NCBI RefSeq assembly: GCF_003055625.1
Contig: NZ_CP028811.1
Coordinates: forward strand, 3,038,001 to 3,102,000
Origin: Flavobacterium magnum
Lineage (GTDB): Bacteria; Bacteroidota; Bacteroidia; Flavobacteriales; Flavobacteriaceae
Direction: 5' to 3'
Length of the DNA: 64,000 nt
A program made the translations under genes and the position numbers. Of the stretch, positions 43,053 to 51,372 are shown piece after piece. Within the stretch, counting starts at the first letter, position 1. The number at the start of each line of letters is the position of its first letter. The notes under the pieces were generated by a model, which was given only the letters and a program-made list of their open reading frames with translations, was not told the origin of the DNA and made no database searches.

Positions 43053-43352
43053 ATGAGTTTTTTAGAAAACCATATATCGGACATTTCTAAACTTTGTAAA
43101 AATCACAAAGTAAAAGCGTTGTATGCGTTTGGTTCTGTACTTACAGAAAAATTCAATGAAGAAAGTGATGTTGATCTTGTTGTTGATTTTCAACCGCTTG
43201 ATGTTTTAGATTACGCTGATAATTATTTCGATTTAAAATTTTCTCTTGAGGACATTTTAAAAAGGCCGATAGATCTGTTGGAAGAAAAAGCTATTAAAAA
43301 TCCTTACTTCAGAAAAAATCTTAATGAACAACGTCAGCTGATTTATGGATAA
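43053..43352 (+). CDS. mntA: Cassette 9, gene 1: MntA-type minimal nucleotidyltransferase antitoxin
   Basis: Cassette 42984-43819. 99 residues from ATG (a TTG six codons upstream is less likely because it overlaps the promoter element). The motif G27-S28-x10-D39-x-D41 in 'YAFGSVLTEKFNEESDVDLVVDF' is that of MNT-fold adenylyltransferase antitoxins. In the known system the enzyme adds AMP to a Tyr of the HEPN toxin and silences it. It overlaps the toxin gene by 8 bp. TA pairs with their own promoter are typical stabilisers of integron arrays. Confidence 0.92.
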   Translation: MSFLENHISDISKLCKNHKVKALYAFGSVLTEKFNEESDVDLVVDFQPLDVLDYADNYFDLKFSLEDILKRPIDLLEEKAIKNPYFRKNLNEQRQLIYG

Positions 43353-43680
43353 CGATATTAAAACCTGGCTTTTTGATATTCTCAATTCTATTAATGAGAT
43401 TGATTTTTACATCGGCCAACCGAGGATTTTTCAAAACTATGAAAATGACATGCGTACCAAAAGAGCTGTGGAAAGGAATATAGAAATCATCGGTGAAGCC
43501 ATGAGCAGGATTTTGAAAAGAAGTGATCAAATCAAAATTACGGATTCACGTAAAATCGTAGATGTGAGAAACAGAATTATCCACGGATATGATTCGGTTT
43601 CTGACGACGTCGTTTGGGGAATTGTAATTAAGCAGTTGCCTGTTTTGAAAACCGAAGTGGAGAAATTACTTGCCGAATAA
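43345..43680 (+). CDS. hepT: Cassette 9, gene 2: HepT-type HEPN toxin (RNase)
   Basis: 111 residues, DUF86/HEPN. The catalytic motif R-x4-H-x-Y is complete in 'DVRNRIIHGYDSVSDD' (R75, H80, Y82); Tyr82 is the residue expected to be AMPylated by the partner. 'KRAVERNIEIIGEAMSRI' is the conserved helix before it. The toxin would cleave RNA when free of the antitoxin. Confidence 0.93.
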   Translation: MDNDIKTWLFDILNSINEIDFYIGQPRIFQNYENDMRTKRAVERNIEIIGEAMSRILKRSDQIKITDSRKIVDVRNRIIHGYDSVSDDVVWGIVIKQLPVLKTEVEKLLAE

Positions 43681-43689
43681 TATTTGCAC

Positions 43690-43825
43690 TATGCATAACA
43701 GCGGTTTCACGCAATTGCTACTCACTTTGTAAAATGAACCACCTTTTTCCATAACTTCGTTTCGTCCAGCCGAGGGTACTCAGCTTCGAAAGCCGCAACT
43801 GACGTGAAGCCGCCGGACGTTAGCC
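43690..43825 (+). repeat. attC-like site 9
   Basis: Left arm TATGCATAAC pairs with GTTATGCATA. Cut after G43819. Confidence 0.92.
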
Positions 43826-43852
43826 GTAATTCTCGAGAAAATTGAAACGCAA

Positions 43853-44293
43853 ATGAAATATCTGAAAATAATAATACCGTTAGCAATTTTCGCCCTAATT
43901 TGTTTTGAAGTGAATAATGCCGAGAATAGTTTTTCGGAATATGAAGATAAAGTATTGCATAATAATGTGAATATAAAAGGTGTAATTAGTTCAGTAAAGC
44001 GTTCAAATAATCATTGTTTTGCGGTATGGAAAATCGACAATGTTAAAAGCAATATTGCTTATTTTCGTTCCAATACTAACGAGCAATATTTTCCTTATGT
44101 AATAAAAAATAAGAAAGCTGAGATTTATCTAGAACTTTGTGACACTCTGGTAATTGGAGACAGCATTGAATTAGATTCGAATAATCTTTTGGTGAAAATT
44201 ACGGGGAAAAATAATATTGAACGAAGTATTGGACTGGTTACTGAAAGCTATAATATTTCATTTATAAAAAAGAATACTCAGTTTCCAAATTAG
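43853..44293 (+). CDS. Cassette 10: membrane-anchored or secreted protein, unknown
   Basis: Cassette 43820-44426. 146 residues, one N-terminal hydrophobic segment (residues 4-19, 'LKIIIPLAIFALICFE') acting as signal or anchor. The rest is beta-rich: 'NVNIKGVISSVKRSNNHCFAVWKIDN' and 'LCDTLVIGDSIELDSNNLLVKITG' resemble an OB-like small barrel. Family unknown. Confidence 0.77.
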   Translation: MKYLKIIIPLAIFALICFEVNNAENSFSEYEDKVLHNNVNIKGVISSVKRSNNHCFAVWKIDNVKSNIAYFRSNTNEQYFPYVIKNKKAEIYLELCDTLVIGDSIELDSNNLLVKITGKNNIERSIGLVTESYNISFIKKNTQFPN

Positions 44294-44296
44294 AAC

Positions 44297-44432
44297 TACG
44301 GCTAACAGCGGTTTCACGCAATTGCTCCTAACCTTGTGAAATGAAATTCTTTTTTCCATACCTTCGTTCTGTCCAGCCGAGAGTACTCAGTTCCAGAAGC
44401 CGCAACTGACGTGAAGCCGCCGGACGTTAGCA
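44297..44432 (+). repeat. attC-like site 10
   Basis: Left arm TACGGCTAAC pairs with GTTAGCCGTA. Cut after G44426. Confidence 0.92.
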
Positions 44433-44466
44433 GCAATTCATCCGCAGATTCAAGAATTTACTATAC

Positions 44467-44973
44467 ATGAAAGAGTTTCAAGACACAATTTTCATAAGCG
44501 AAATTTTGTTGCAATCAAAGATTGCATTAAGAGCATTTGAAAGATTGCATGCTACACATGAAAATTTCGATCGATTAGAAGTTTGGTGCTCAATTCAATC
44601 CATACTTGTTTCAACAGGGAATATATCCAAGATTCTATGGTCAGGTAAATATAGATTGCGTAGTAAAAGATTGCGAGAAGTGCTTAAAGTACAAACAGAT
44701 AATATTCTTTTAGACCGAGAATTTCGAAATTACTTCGAACATTATGATGAAAAAATTGAAGAGCGATTTGAAAATGGTGCAAACGGTGTTTATATAGATT
44801 TGGCTATGAATCCATCTTTTAGAGGAGATTTTGGCGGCAATGATAATCGTGGATATAACTCATTTGATAATTCACTTGTATTTCGCGGTAAAAGATTGGA
44901 TTTAAATAAGGTATTTGGTGCTCTTATAGAAATTCGTAATAATTGTAAGCGACATGTTTTGGACTTCCCTTGA
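44467..44973 (+). CDS. Cassette 11: HEPN-like protein, possible RNase
   Basis: Cassette 44427-45105. 168 residues, mostly helical. 'LLDREFRNYFEHYDEKIEERF' contains R-N-x3-H, the R-x4-H form of HEPN ribonucleases. The long helices before it ('EILLQSKIALRAFERLHATHENFDRLEVWCSIQSIL') fit a HEPN bundle. Helix count and motif position are suggestive only; there is no adjacent antitoxin in the cassette. Confidence 0.6.
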   Translation: MKEFQDTIFISEILLQSKIALRAFERLHATHENFDRLEVWCSIQSILVSTGNISKILWSGKYRLRSKRLREVLKVQTDNILLDREFRNYFEHYDEKIEERFENGANGVYIDLAMNPSFRGDFGGNDNRGYNSFDNSLVFRGKRLDLNKVFGALIEIRNNCKRHVLDFP

Positions 44974-44975
44974 AC

Positions 44976-45111
44976 TGCTGCTAACAGCGGTTTCACGCAA
45001 TTGCTGCTTCTCTTGTAAAATGAACGACCTTTTTCCATAACTTCGTTTTGTCCAGCCGAGAATACTCAGTTCCAAAAGCCGCAACTGACGTGAAGCCGCC
45101 GGACGTTAGCA
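44976..45111 (+). repeat. attC-like site 11
   Basis: Left arm TGCTGCTAAC pairs with GTTAGCAGCA. Cut after G45105. Confidence 0.92.
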
Positions 45112-45133
45112 GCAATAAATCAACCCAATCCCT

Positions 45134-45847
45134 ATGAAATGGAACGATACAGATAACAGATTCGTAGCTTTTTTTGATATTATGGGCTTTAAAAATTTGG
45201 TGCAAACAAAAAGCCATGCAAATATCCTTAAACAAATGAGACAGCTCGCAGCGATTGTAAATTATATTGATTCTCAGGAAATCGTATCTAAAAATTCTCA
45301 GTCGGTTCTGAAGTCAACTATTTTTTCAGATTCTATAATTTTAATTTCAAATAATAATACTGTTTCATCTGCTGCAAATATAATGTTGCATTCTTCTTTA
45401 TTAATGACTGTAGCTATTCGCTTAGGAATTCCGATGAAAGGATGTATAGCACATGGGAAATTTACCGCTGATTTTGAAAACTCTATCTTTTTTGGTCAGC
45501 CTTTGATTGACGCATATTTACTAGAAGAAGAACTGAGCCTATACTCAATCGTTTTACACAACTCATTCGAAAATCATTTGATTAATAAGTATTACGGCGG
45601 GTATAAATTTAGAGATAATATCAGATGGTTCAAATATCTCACTCCGTTAAAAGTGGGTAAAAGTCAACATTATCATTTAAATTGGATTTTCTATGGTTTT
45701 TTGTTGAACGAAAAGGTTGATAACTCAACAAAAATTGAAGAGTTTAGAAAATTGATAAATAATTTTTACTTAACTGTTAGTGGTAGAACGAGATCGTATG
45801 TTGATAATACTGTGGACTTTTTCGAACAACTAGTAGCTTACAAATAA
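45134..45847 (+). CDS. Cassette 12: class III nucleotidyl-cyclase-like protein
   Basis: Cassette 45106-45988. 237 residues. 'RFVAFFDIMGFKNLVQ' and 'STIFSDSIILISNN' place two Asp as in the metal-binding pair of class III cyclases, followed by 'RLGIPMKGCIAHGKFT' in the position of the conserved beta hairpin. This order also occurs in Pycsar cyclases (PycC). No effector gene shares the cassette, so it may be an orphan or inactive member. Confidence 0.6.
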   Translation: MKWNDTDNRFVAFFDIMGFKNLVQTKSHANILKQMRQLAAIVNYIDSQEIVSKNSQSVLKSTIFSDSIILISNNNTVSSAANIMLHSSLLMTVAIRLGIPMKGCIAHGKFTADFENSIFFGQPLIDAYLLEEELSLYSIVLHNSFENHLINKYYGGYKFRDNIRWFKYLTPLKVGKSQHYHLNWIFYGFLLNEKVDNSTKIEEFRKLINNFYLTVSGRTRSYVDNTVDFFEQLVAYK

Positions 45848-45858
45848 CATACTTTTAC

Positions 45859-45994
45859 TGCTGCTAACAGCGGTTTCACGCAATTGCTGCTTTCCGTGTA
45901 AAATAAACTTCTTTTTTCCATAACTTCGTTCTGTCCAGCCGAGAGTACTCAGTTCCAACAGCCGCAACTGACGTGAAGCCGCCGGACGTTATGG
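45859..45994 (+). repeat. attC-like site 12
   Basis: Left arm TGCTGCTAAC pairs with GTTAGCAGCA. Cut after G45988. Confidence 0.92.
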
Positions 45995-46021
45995 GCAACA
46001 TGTACCCCAACTTGAACGTAA

Positions 46022-46591
46022 ATGACTAATATGAAAATCATTTTATCTGCTTTCGTAATACTATTTTCGAGCATTAGTTTCGGACAAAATGATTTATTAA
46101 ATACTCCGGAAAAGTTGTGGGCCAAAGTAAATAGTGAGTCATACAATAAATTACTTGATAGCTTAAATACTTATTACGATGAAACAAGGAACGACATAAA
46201 ATTACATGATTCTATTAAAAAAGAAGAACTTAAATCTTTAGCGATTTGTGATCAACTTATTCAAGAATTTCCAGGTTCAGATTTAGTTTTCGATGCGATG
46301 TATAGAAAAGCTCTTATAACTTACGAATATTTGAATATCGATATAGCTCAAGAATTTTTTTTTAAAGTCGTCAATTTTAATACTACAAAAACTGCTTACA
46401 AACGAAAGGCCTATCGTTTTCTAGCATCAATAGAAATCGATAAAAGTAACTACAACCAAGCAATATTATATTTGGACGAGAGTTCAAAATATAAAGTGAC
46501 CTATTTTTGCGGAAACGAATGGGATACTGATACAAGACAGCTTAGAAATATGTATACAATCTGTTTCGACGGATTGTGCGAAAAGAGATAA
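46022..46591 (+). CDS. Cassette 13: secreted TPR-like protein
   Basis: Cassette 45989-46728. 189 residues with Sec signal peptide ('MKIILSAFVILFSSISFGQ'; ATG at 46022 or 46031). Mature part is helical with repeats such as 'DLVFDAMYRKALITYEYLNIDIAQEFFFKVV' and 'YKRKAYRFLASIEIDKSNYNQAILYLDES', which read as two or three TPR-type hairpins. Probably a periplasmic protein-binding protein; partner unknown. Confidence 0.75.
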   Translation: MTNMKIILSAFVILFSSISFGQNDLLNTPEKLWAKVNSESYNKLLDSLNTYYDETRNDIKLHDSIKKEELKSLAICDQLIQEFPGSDLVFDAMYRKALITYEYLNIDIAQEFFFKVVNFNTTKTAYKRKAYRFLASIEIDKSNYNQAILYLDESSKYKVTYFCGNEWDTDTRQLRNMYTICFDGLCEKR

Positions 46592-46598
46592 TTCATGC

Positions 46599-46734
46599 TG
46601 CCCATAACAGCGGTTTCACGCAATTGCTGCTTCCTTTGTAAAATGAACTTCTTTTTTCCATAACTTCGTTCTGTCCAGCCGAGAGTACTCAGTTCCAAAA
46701 GCCGCAACTGACGTGAAGCCGCCGGACGTTAGCA
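46599..46734 (+). repeat. attC-like site 13
   Basis: Left arm TGCCCATAAC pairs with GTTATGGGCA. Cut after G46728. Confidence 0.92.
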
Positions 46735-46768
46735 GTAATTTGTAAAAAATCACAGTCACAAAACGAGC

Positions 46769-47122
46769 ATGTCCAAAAGTTTCACAAGCAAAAGAAAATT
46801 TAGAGTTTGGATTTATACACCAAGTCATAAAACATTAATCATAAGAAGCGAAAAACAATATCATGATGTTGACTATTACGTTGCTAAATACGACGATCCA
46901 GAGATAACTATTGATTTGGAGTTTACTGGTGTTAATTTTATTTCGGTACCTGAATATTTTAATGAAATTACAATCAAAAAAATAGGAGATAAATTTATTT
47001 TTAATGATAATGAAAATTGGTTTGTAGAAGCCTTTTCTTGTGTTGTAGGGAAAAGCAATTGGAATTATAATCAAGATGTTTTCTCAGGCTTAAAGTATAA
47101 TGACTCTATCGTAATCAAATAG
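46769..47122 (+). CDS. Cassette 14: hypothetical soluble protein
   Basis: Cassette 46729-47259. 117 residues without signal peptide or membrane helix. Alternating pattern 'FRVWIYTPSHKTLIIRSEK' and 'EITIDLEFTGVNFISVP' points to a beta-rich fold, with Trp residues near the C-terminus ('NENWFVEAFSCVVGKSNWNYN'). Unrecognised; size and acidity would fit an immunity protein, but nothing supports that directly. Confidence 0.7.
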   Translation: MSKSFTSKRKFRVWIYTPSHKTLIIRSEKQYHDVDYYVAKYDDPEITIDLEFTGVNFISVPEYFNEITIKKIGDKFIFNDNENWFVEAFSCVVGKSNWNYNQDVFSGLKYNDSIVIK

Positions 47123-47129
47123 TTCAAAC

Positions 47130-47265
47130 TACTGCTAACAGCGGTTTCACGCAATTGCTACTTTCCTTGTAAAATGAACTTCTTTTTTCCATAACTTAGT
47201 TTCGTCCAGCCGAGAGTACTCAGTTCCAAATGCCGCAACTGACGTGAAGCCGCCGGACGTTATAT
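47130..47265 (+). repeat. attC-like site 14
   Basis: Left arm TACTGCTAAC pairs with GTTAGCAGTA. Cut after G47259. Confidence 0.92.
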
Positions 47266-47291
47266 GCCATTTTTAACGAATCGAACGTAAA

Positions 47292-47810
47292 ATGACCAGC
47301 CGAATTATATGCGTTGTCTTTATTATGCTACTTACAAGTTGTAAGTCGAAAACACCAATGGAGCAAGTTCTTACTGACATGAATAAAAAGAATTCTTTCT
47401 TTGACTTGTACTATTTATCCAGCAGTAATTTCTACATTACTACAAAATTCAGCGAGTGCGGAGAATGGGGCGGTCATAAAGAAGGTATGAAAATCTTTTC
47501 TGATGCAAAAAGAAAACAATATAAACTTGATTATTACAAACTCTCTTTTGACTGCGAAAACGTGCAAAACGCAAACATCGATACTTTATTTCATAAAACA
47601 ATCTTATTAAACCGCCATAGCCAAAACGCCATAAATAAATACTTGCAAGAATTAGTAATTGCGAAAGTCAGGTCAAAATTTCCGGGTCATTCCGGCAATT
47701 ATTTTACCGCTGCGAGTGCTGATTCGACATTTCGAATTGAGCTTTATGATGCTGAAAAAAAGAATTTAAAAAGCTATAGTCATCTGTTGAAAAAATTGCG
47801 CCTGAATTAA
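47292..47810 (+). CDS. Cassette 15: lipoprotein of unknown function
   Basis: Cassette 47260-47944. 172 residues, lipoprotein signal ending in LLTSCKSK. 'NFYITTKFSECGEWGGHKEGMKIF' has a Cys-Gly-Glu-Trp-Gly-Gly-His cluster that could bind a metal. The latter half is basic and helical ('LQELVIAKVRSKFPGHSGNYF'). No family recognised. Confidence 0.78.
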   Translation: MTSRIICVVFIMLLTSCKSKTPMEQVLTDMNKKNSFFDLYYLSSSNFYITTKFSECGEWGGHKEGMKIFSDAKRKQYKLDYYKLSFDCENVQNANIDTLFHKTILLNRHSQNAINKYLQELVIAKVRSKFPGHSGNYFTAASADSTFRIELYDAEKKNLKSYSHLLKKLRLN

Positions 47811-47813
47811 AAC

Positions 47814-47950
47814 GGCATATAACAGCGGTTTCACGCAATTGCTTCTTCCCTTGTAAAATGTAACCGCTTTTTCCATAACTTCGTTTTGTCCACGCCGAGA
47901 ATACTCAGTTCCAAATGCCGCAACTGACGTGAAGCCGCCGGACGTTACAG
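47814..47950 (+). repeat. attC-like site 15 (121-bp type)
   Basis: Left arm GGCATATAAC pairs with GTTATATGCC. Contains GTCCACGCC. Cut after G47944. Confidence 0.92.
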
Positions 47951-48422
47951 GCAATTGCTCCGTGTCCGAAATGACGATTTTCGTAATTGAATGGCTCGGC
48001 TTGTGTAATCACAAATTAACTCCTCTCCTACTTTTGAAAGAGCAACTTTGTGGTTCTGCTTTGAAACCTTAGCCGCGATTTCCAATCTCCATTTACTTTT
48101 CTTCTCGCCGAGAAATCTCTGCGAAGCTCAATTGGGCTGTATTGCTGCTTAAGTCTTTGTCAATTTCTTTGTCTTGAAAAATGCTGAAAATTTCCTTTTC
48201 AAAATTCTAAACTTTAACGTGGTTCTCAAAAAAACTATCGCAGTAGAAATTCTTTGTGGTTACTTTGCGTGATTTTGCGCTTGTGTCGCAACAGCCTGTA
48301 ACAGCGGCTTCACGCAATTGCTACTCACTTTGTAAAATGAATTTCTTTTTTCCATAACTTCGTTCTGTCTCGCCGAGAATACTCAGTTCCAAATGCCGCA
48401 ACTGACGTGAAGCCGCCGGACG
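47945..48422 (+). other. Cassette 16: apparently non-coding cassette
   Basis: 478 bp. The ATG at 47970 opens a frame of only 32 codons here, while in the second copy (cassette 37, 63188-63666) the frame runs longer with different residues, so no protein is conserved. The copies are clearly homologous yet differ at many positions. The 3' part, with 'TTTGTGGTTACTTTGCG', carries a TACTTTG one base short of the -7 consensus, so an RNA or promoter cassette is possible. Confidence 0.6.
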
Positions 48423-48428
48423 TTGTGC
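48293..48428 (+). repeat. attC-like site 16
   Basis: Left arm GCCTGTAAC pairs with GTTACAGGC; has GGCTTCACG rather than GGTTTCACG. Cut after G48422. Confidence 0.9.
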
Positions 48429-48503
48429 GCAAGCTTTCGTCACAATCGCGAATGAATACCGTGAAAATCTTGCGAATGAATTTAGATTATCGACATAATA
48501 AAA

Positions 48504-48797
48504 ATGGAGGCTGTACTTATTTTAATTTTTATAATTGGCGTATACATACTTAAACAATATGCTTTTGAAAAAGCCAGACAAGAACGCCAGGATTACTACA
48601 GAAATGATTATTTGAAATCTGAAGCTTGGCAACGTAAACGCTATGTCGCAATGAAACGAGATAATTGGCAATGTGTTTATTGTGGTGCACGCGCAACAGA
48701 AGTTCATCATAAAAGATACGCAAAAAACATTGGTAGAGAACCTATTCATTGGCTAGTCTCAATTTGTAAATCTTGCCACGAAAATCAACATAATTAA
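48504..48797 (+). CDS. Cassette 17: HNH endonuclease
   Basis: Cassette 48423-48938. 97 residues: an N-terminal hydrophobic helix ('MEAVLILIFIIGVYIL'), then the HNH module 'RYVAMKRDNWQCVYCGARATEVHHKRYAKNIGREPIHWLVSICKSCHENQHN' (read in parts: CxxC, HH, CxxCH). The zinc cysteines and catalytic HH are intact. A membrane helix in front of a small HNH domain is unusual and could place it at the membrane as a nuclease against incoming DNA (inference). Confidence 0.88.
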   Translation: MEAVLILIFIIGVYILKQYAFEKARQERQDYYRNDYLKSEAWQRKRYVAMKRDNWQCVYCGARATEVHHKRYAKNIGREPIHWLVSICKSCHENQHN

Positions 48798-48808
48798 ATT
48801 ATTAAGCC

Positions 48809-48944
48809 TTCGCACAACAGCGGTTTCACGCAATTGCTGCTCGCCTTGTAAAATGAAACATCTTTTTCCATAACTTCGTTCTGTCCAGCCGAGAGTACTC
48901 AGTTCCAAATGCCGCAACTGGCGTGAAGCCGCCGGACGTTATAT
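48809..48944 (+). repeat. attC-like site 17
   Basis: Left arm TTCGCACAAC pairs with GTTGTGCGCA with a mismatch at position 9. Right part has CTGGCGTG instead of CTGACGTG. Cut after G48938. Confidence 0.9.
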
Positions 48945-48985
48945 GCCATTTCTGAAGAACGTACTGAAACCAAATAACGAATCAT

Positions 48986-49516
48986 ATGAAAATAAAATTA
49001 TTTTGGATCACTATAATCAAAATTCTTGGACTTCTGCTGTTTTTTGAGTTTCTCGAAATTCTTTCACAATTAATTACTTCTTTGATTTATGTTTTCGTCC
49101 CAGACATGGAACAAAATATAGTTTGGGCAAGTTCATTGGTTTCTATTTTTATAATTCTATTATATCTTATGATAATCTATCTGTTAGTTTTCAAATCATC
49201 ATGGATTGTCGACAAACTAAAATTAGTTCGAGATTCTGAAATTGAAATAATCAATATTGGTCTAAAAATTTCTTCAATTCTTGTAATAGCTATTATAATT
49301 GTTGGAGGAGTTATTTTTATCAATAGTTTCGCACTTTTATCTAAAAATTTATATGATTATTTTCAGCAACAAAAAGCAAATAATTATAGCCCCACAATAG
49401 GTTGGATAATATTCAATTCTATTAAAACTTTACTAGGATATTTGTTAATGACAAACAGTAAAATCGTGGCTAACTATATTGGTAAGCAAAGTCAAATTAA
49501 TAGAAACGGCATATAA
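48986..49516 (+). CDS. Cassette 18: four-helix membrane protein, copy 1
   Basis: Cassette 48939-49637. 176 residues, hydrophobic helices around 6-25, 50-70, 90-115 and 145-160. No recognised family. Its stop codon TAA is formed by the left attC arm. A nearly identical copy is at 55714; the two proteins differ by a few substitutions and at the C-terminus (SQINRNGI here) through a single-base length change. Confidence 0.8.
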   Translation: MKIKLFWITIIKILGLLLFFEFLEILSQLITSLIYVFVPDMEQNIVWASSLVSIFIILLYLMIIYLLVFKSSWIVDKLKLVRDSEIEIINIGLKISSILVIAIIIVGGVIFINSFALLSKNLYDYFQQQKANNYSPTIGWIIFNSIKTLLGYLLMTNSKIVANYIGKQSQINRNGI

Positions 49517-49643
49517 CAGCGGCTTCACGCAATTGCTGCTTCCATTGTAAAATGAACTTCTTTTTTCCATAACTTCGTTCTGTCCAGCCGAGAGTACTCA
49601 GTTCCAAACGCCGCAACTGACGTGAAGCCGCCGGACGTTATAT
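49508..49643 (+). repeat. attC-like site 18
   Basis: Left arm GGCATATAAC pairs with GTTATATGCC; pairing continues for five more bases after the position-11 mismatch. Cut after G49637. Confidence 0.92.
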
Positions 49644-49688
49644 GCCATTTTTGACCGGCGAAATCGCATCCCAAATAATTGATACAAA

Positions 49689-50078
49689 GTGGAAGACAAA
49701 TTAAAAAATGCCGTTGAAAGCGAAAACGAACAAAAACTGATAGAGTGTCTTGAGTTTACAAATTCAGGCAAGATTAATAACAAATGTTACGAATATATTG
49801 AAAAAGCGCTTACCGGAACTTGGCATGAGCAACACGAAGACTTAGTGAACACAATTTACTTGGAGAATTTAATTGACGACCGCTTTGTAGATCCGATACT
49901 AAATATTGCATTAAGCAAAGATATCTTCAGGCTTTATGACGATGAATTGGAATCAACCTTGAGAAAATGTGTTCACGCTTTAAAAACTATAAACTCTGAA
50001 AATTCTAATCGAGCATTAAAACAATTGGAAAAGCTAAATAATGATAATGTGAAGATTACACTTGAGATGTATCAGTAA
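49689..50078 (+). CDS. Cassette 19: helical protein of unknown function
   Basis: Cassette 49638-50212. 129 residues from a GTG start; no ATG is available near the beginning. Entirely helical and acidic: 'LKNAVESENEQKLIECLEFTNSG', 'DDRFVDPILNIALSKDIFRLYDDELESTLRKCVHALKTI'. The pattern of paired helices resembles HEAT-like immunity proteins, but there is no partner toxin and no firm match. Confidence 0.68.
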   Translation: MEDKLKNAVESENEQKLIECLEFTNSGKINNKCYEYIEKALTGTWHEQHEDLVNTIYLENLIDDRFVDPILNIALSKDIFRLYDDELESTLRKCVHALKTINSENSNRALKQLEKLNNDNVKITLEMYQ

Positions 50079-50081
50079 AAC

Positions 50082-50218
50082 GGCATATAACAGCGGTTTC
50101 ACGCAATTGCTGCTTCCCTTGTAAAATGAAACAACTTTTTCCATAACTTCGTTTTGTCCACGCCGAGAATACTCAGTTCCAAAAGCCGCAACTGACGTGA
50201 AGCCGCCGGACGTTAGCA
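50082..50218 (+). repeat. attC-like site 19 (121-bp type)
   Basis: Left arm GGCATATAAC pairs with GTTATATGCC. Cut after G50212. Confidence 0.92.
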
Positions 50219-50225
50219 GCAATTT

Positions 50226-50858
50226 ATGAAAAACGGAACCTCAACAATATTACTTCTACTTTTTATGTTCTTCATTTCCTGTGAAAATAAAAAAGATGTC
50301 ATTGAGATATATTTGACTAAGAACAAAGTTGAAAGTTATGATGGAGTTCCTTTACGAACTGCAATAAAAGATACAGCCATTATAAAACAGGTCTTAGAAA
50401 GTTATAAAGAAGAAATAAGAATTGATACGATAAATGACAAACCAATCTATATGGGACATTTTTTGGTTGGAGCAAAAGATTTGGAAGAAAAACCATTTAT
50501 AAATGATTCCGAAATACTTGGCCTCGATTTCAAAAATTCTCAAATATACTTTAGCGAAACTGTTTCTAAAAAAATATACAATGCCATACCGCAATGGAGG
50601 AAAACTAATTATTTCGGAAAACAATTTGCTTTATGTCATAACGGAAAGATTGTTTTAAGTGGCTATTTATTTGGCTCAATGTCATCTTACTGGTCAAATA
50701 CTTACCAAATACGTTATCATAACTTTCCTGCTGTAAAGAGAAAAAATGGTATAAAAGCGGTTGCTTTTACGATCACAGATAGTTTGAATTTCGAGAACAA
50801 TAATTTGAAAAAAAATATTGAATTTTACAATACATTCAAAAATAGACTGATTGATTAA
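50226..50858 (+). CDS. Cassette 20: lipoprotein of unknown function
   Basis: Cassette 50213-50990. 210 residues; lipoprotein signal ends in FISCENKK. 'VESYDGVPLRTAIKDTAIIKQVLESYKEEIRIDTINDKPIYMGHFLVGAKDLEEKP' and later 'QFALCHNGKIVLSGYLFGSMSSYWSNTYQIRYH' look like a compact globular domain. ATG lies 13 bp after the cut, the shortest leader in the array. Unrecognised. Confidence 0.8.
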   Translation: MKNGTSTILLLLFMFFISCENKKDVIEIYLTKNKVESYDGVPLRTAIKDTAIIKQVLESYKEEIRIDTINDKPIYMGHFLVGAKDLEEKPFINDSEILGLDFKNSQIYFSETVSKKIYNAIPQWRKTNYFGKQFALCHNGKIVLSGYLFGSMSSYWSNTYQIRYHNFPAVKRKNGIKAVAFTITDSLNFENNNLKKNIEFYNTFKNRLID

Positions 50859-50860
50859 AC

Positions 50861-50996
50861 TGCTGCTAACAGCGGTTTCACGCAATTGCTATTTACCGTG
50901 TAAAATGAACTTCTTTTTTCCATAACTTCGTTCTGTCCAGCCGAGAATGCTCAACTTCGAAAGCCGCAACTGACGTGAAGCCGCCGGACGTTACCT
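50861..50996 (+). repeat. attC-like site 20
   Basis: Left arm TGCTGCTAAC pairs with GTTAGCAGCA. Cut after G50990. Confidence 0.92.
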
Positions 50997-51033
50997 GAAA
51001 GCGCACCTGTGACACACTTAAAAATAATGAATT

Positions 51034-51372
51034 ATGCAATTAATATTAAGCTCATCATTTATTACAACTTTACTTCTTGTTCCCTATTTCTTAGTGACAC
51101 TCTTGTACTCAAGGAATATTAATTTTGCCATTAATAAGACCCTGAAGTTTTTAAAATTTATTATTCCTGGTTTACTGGTTATTTGCTTATTAATATTGGC
51201 TATAACAAGATTAGGCGATTTTATTGGAATAAGTTATGATGATAAAATTGTAGATGAAGTTGGGGTGTTAATTTATTTCATAATCTTAACATTCCTGCCA
51301 GTACTCGTAAATTTCGTAAAACATAGGAGAGCAAAATTTAGTAATGAGAAAAAATCAAGCGCCATCAGGTAA
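51034..51372 (+). CDS. Cassette 21: small membrane protein
   Basis: Cassette 50991-51494. 112 residues with three hydrophobic helices ('FITTLLLVPYFLVTLLYS', 'FIIPGLLVICLLILAITRLG', 'VLIYFIILTFLPVLVNFV') and a basic C-terminal tail. The stop codon is inside the attC arm. No family recognised. Confidence 0.75.
   Translation: MQLILSSSFITTLLLVPYFLVTLLYSRNINFAINKTLKFLKFIIPGLLVICLLILAITRLGDFIGISYDDKIVDEVGVLIYFIILTFLPVLVNFVKHRRAKFSNEKKSSAIR

Noticed and set aside
47945..48422. Gene in cassette 16 starting at the ATG near 47970
   Set aside because: The frame stops after 32 codons and is not conserved in the second copy.
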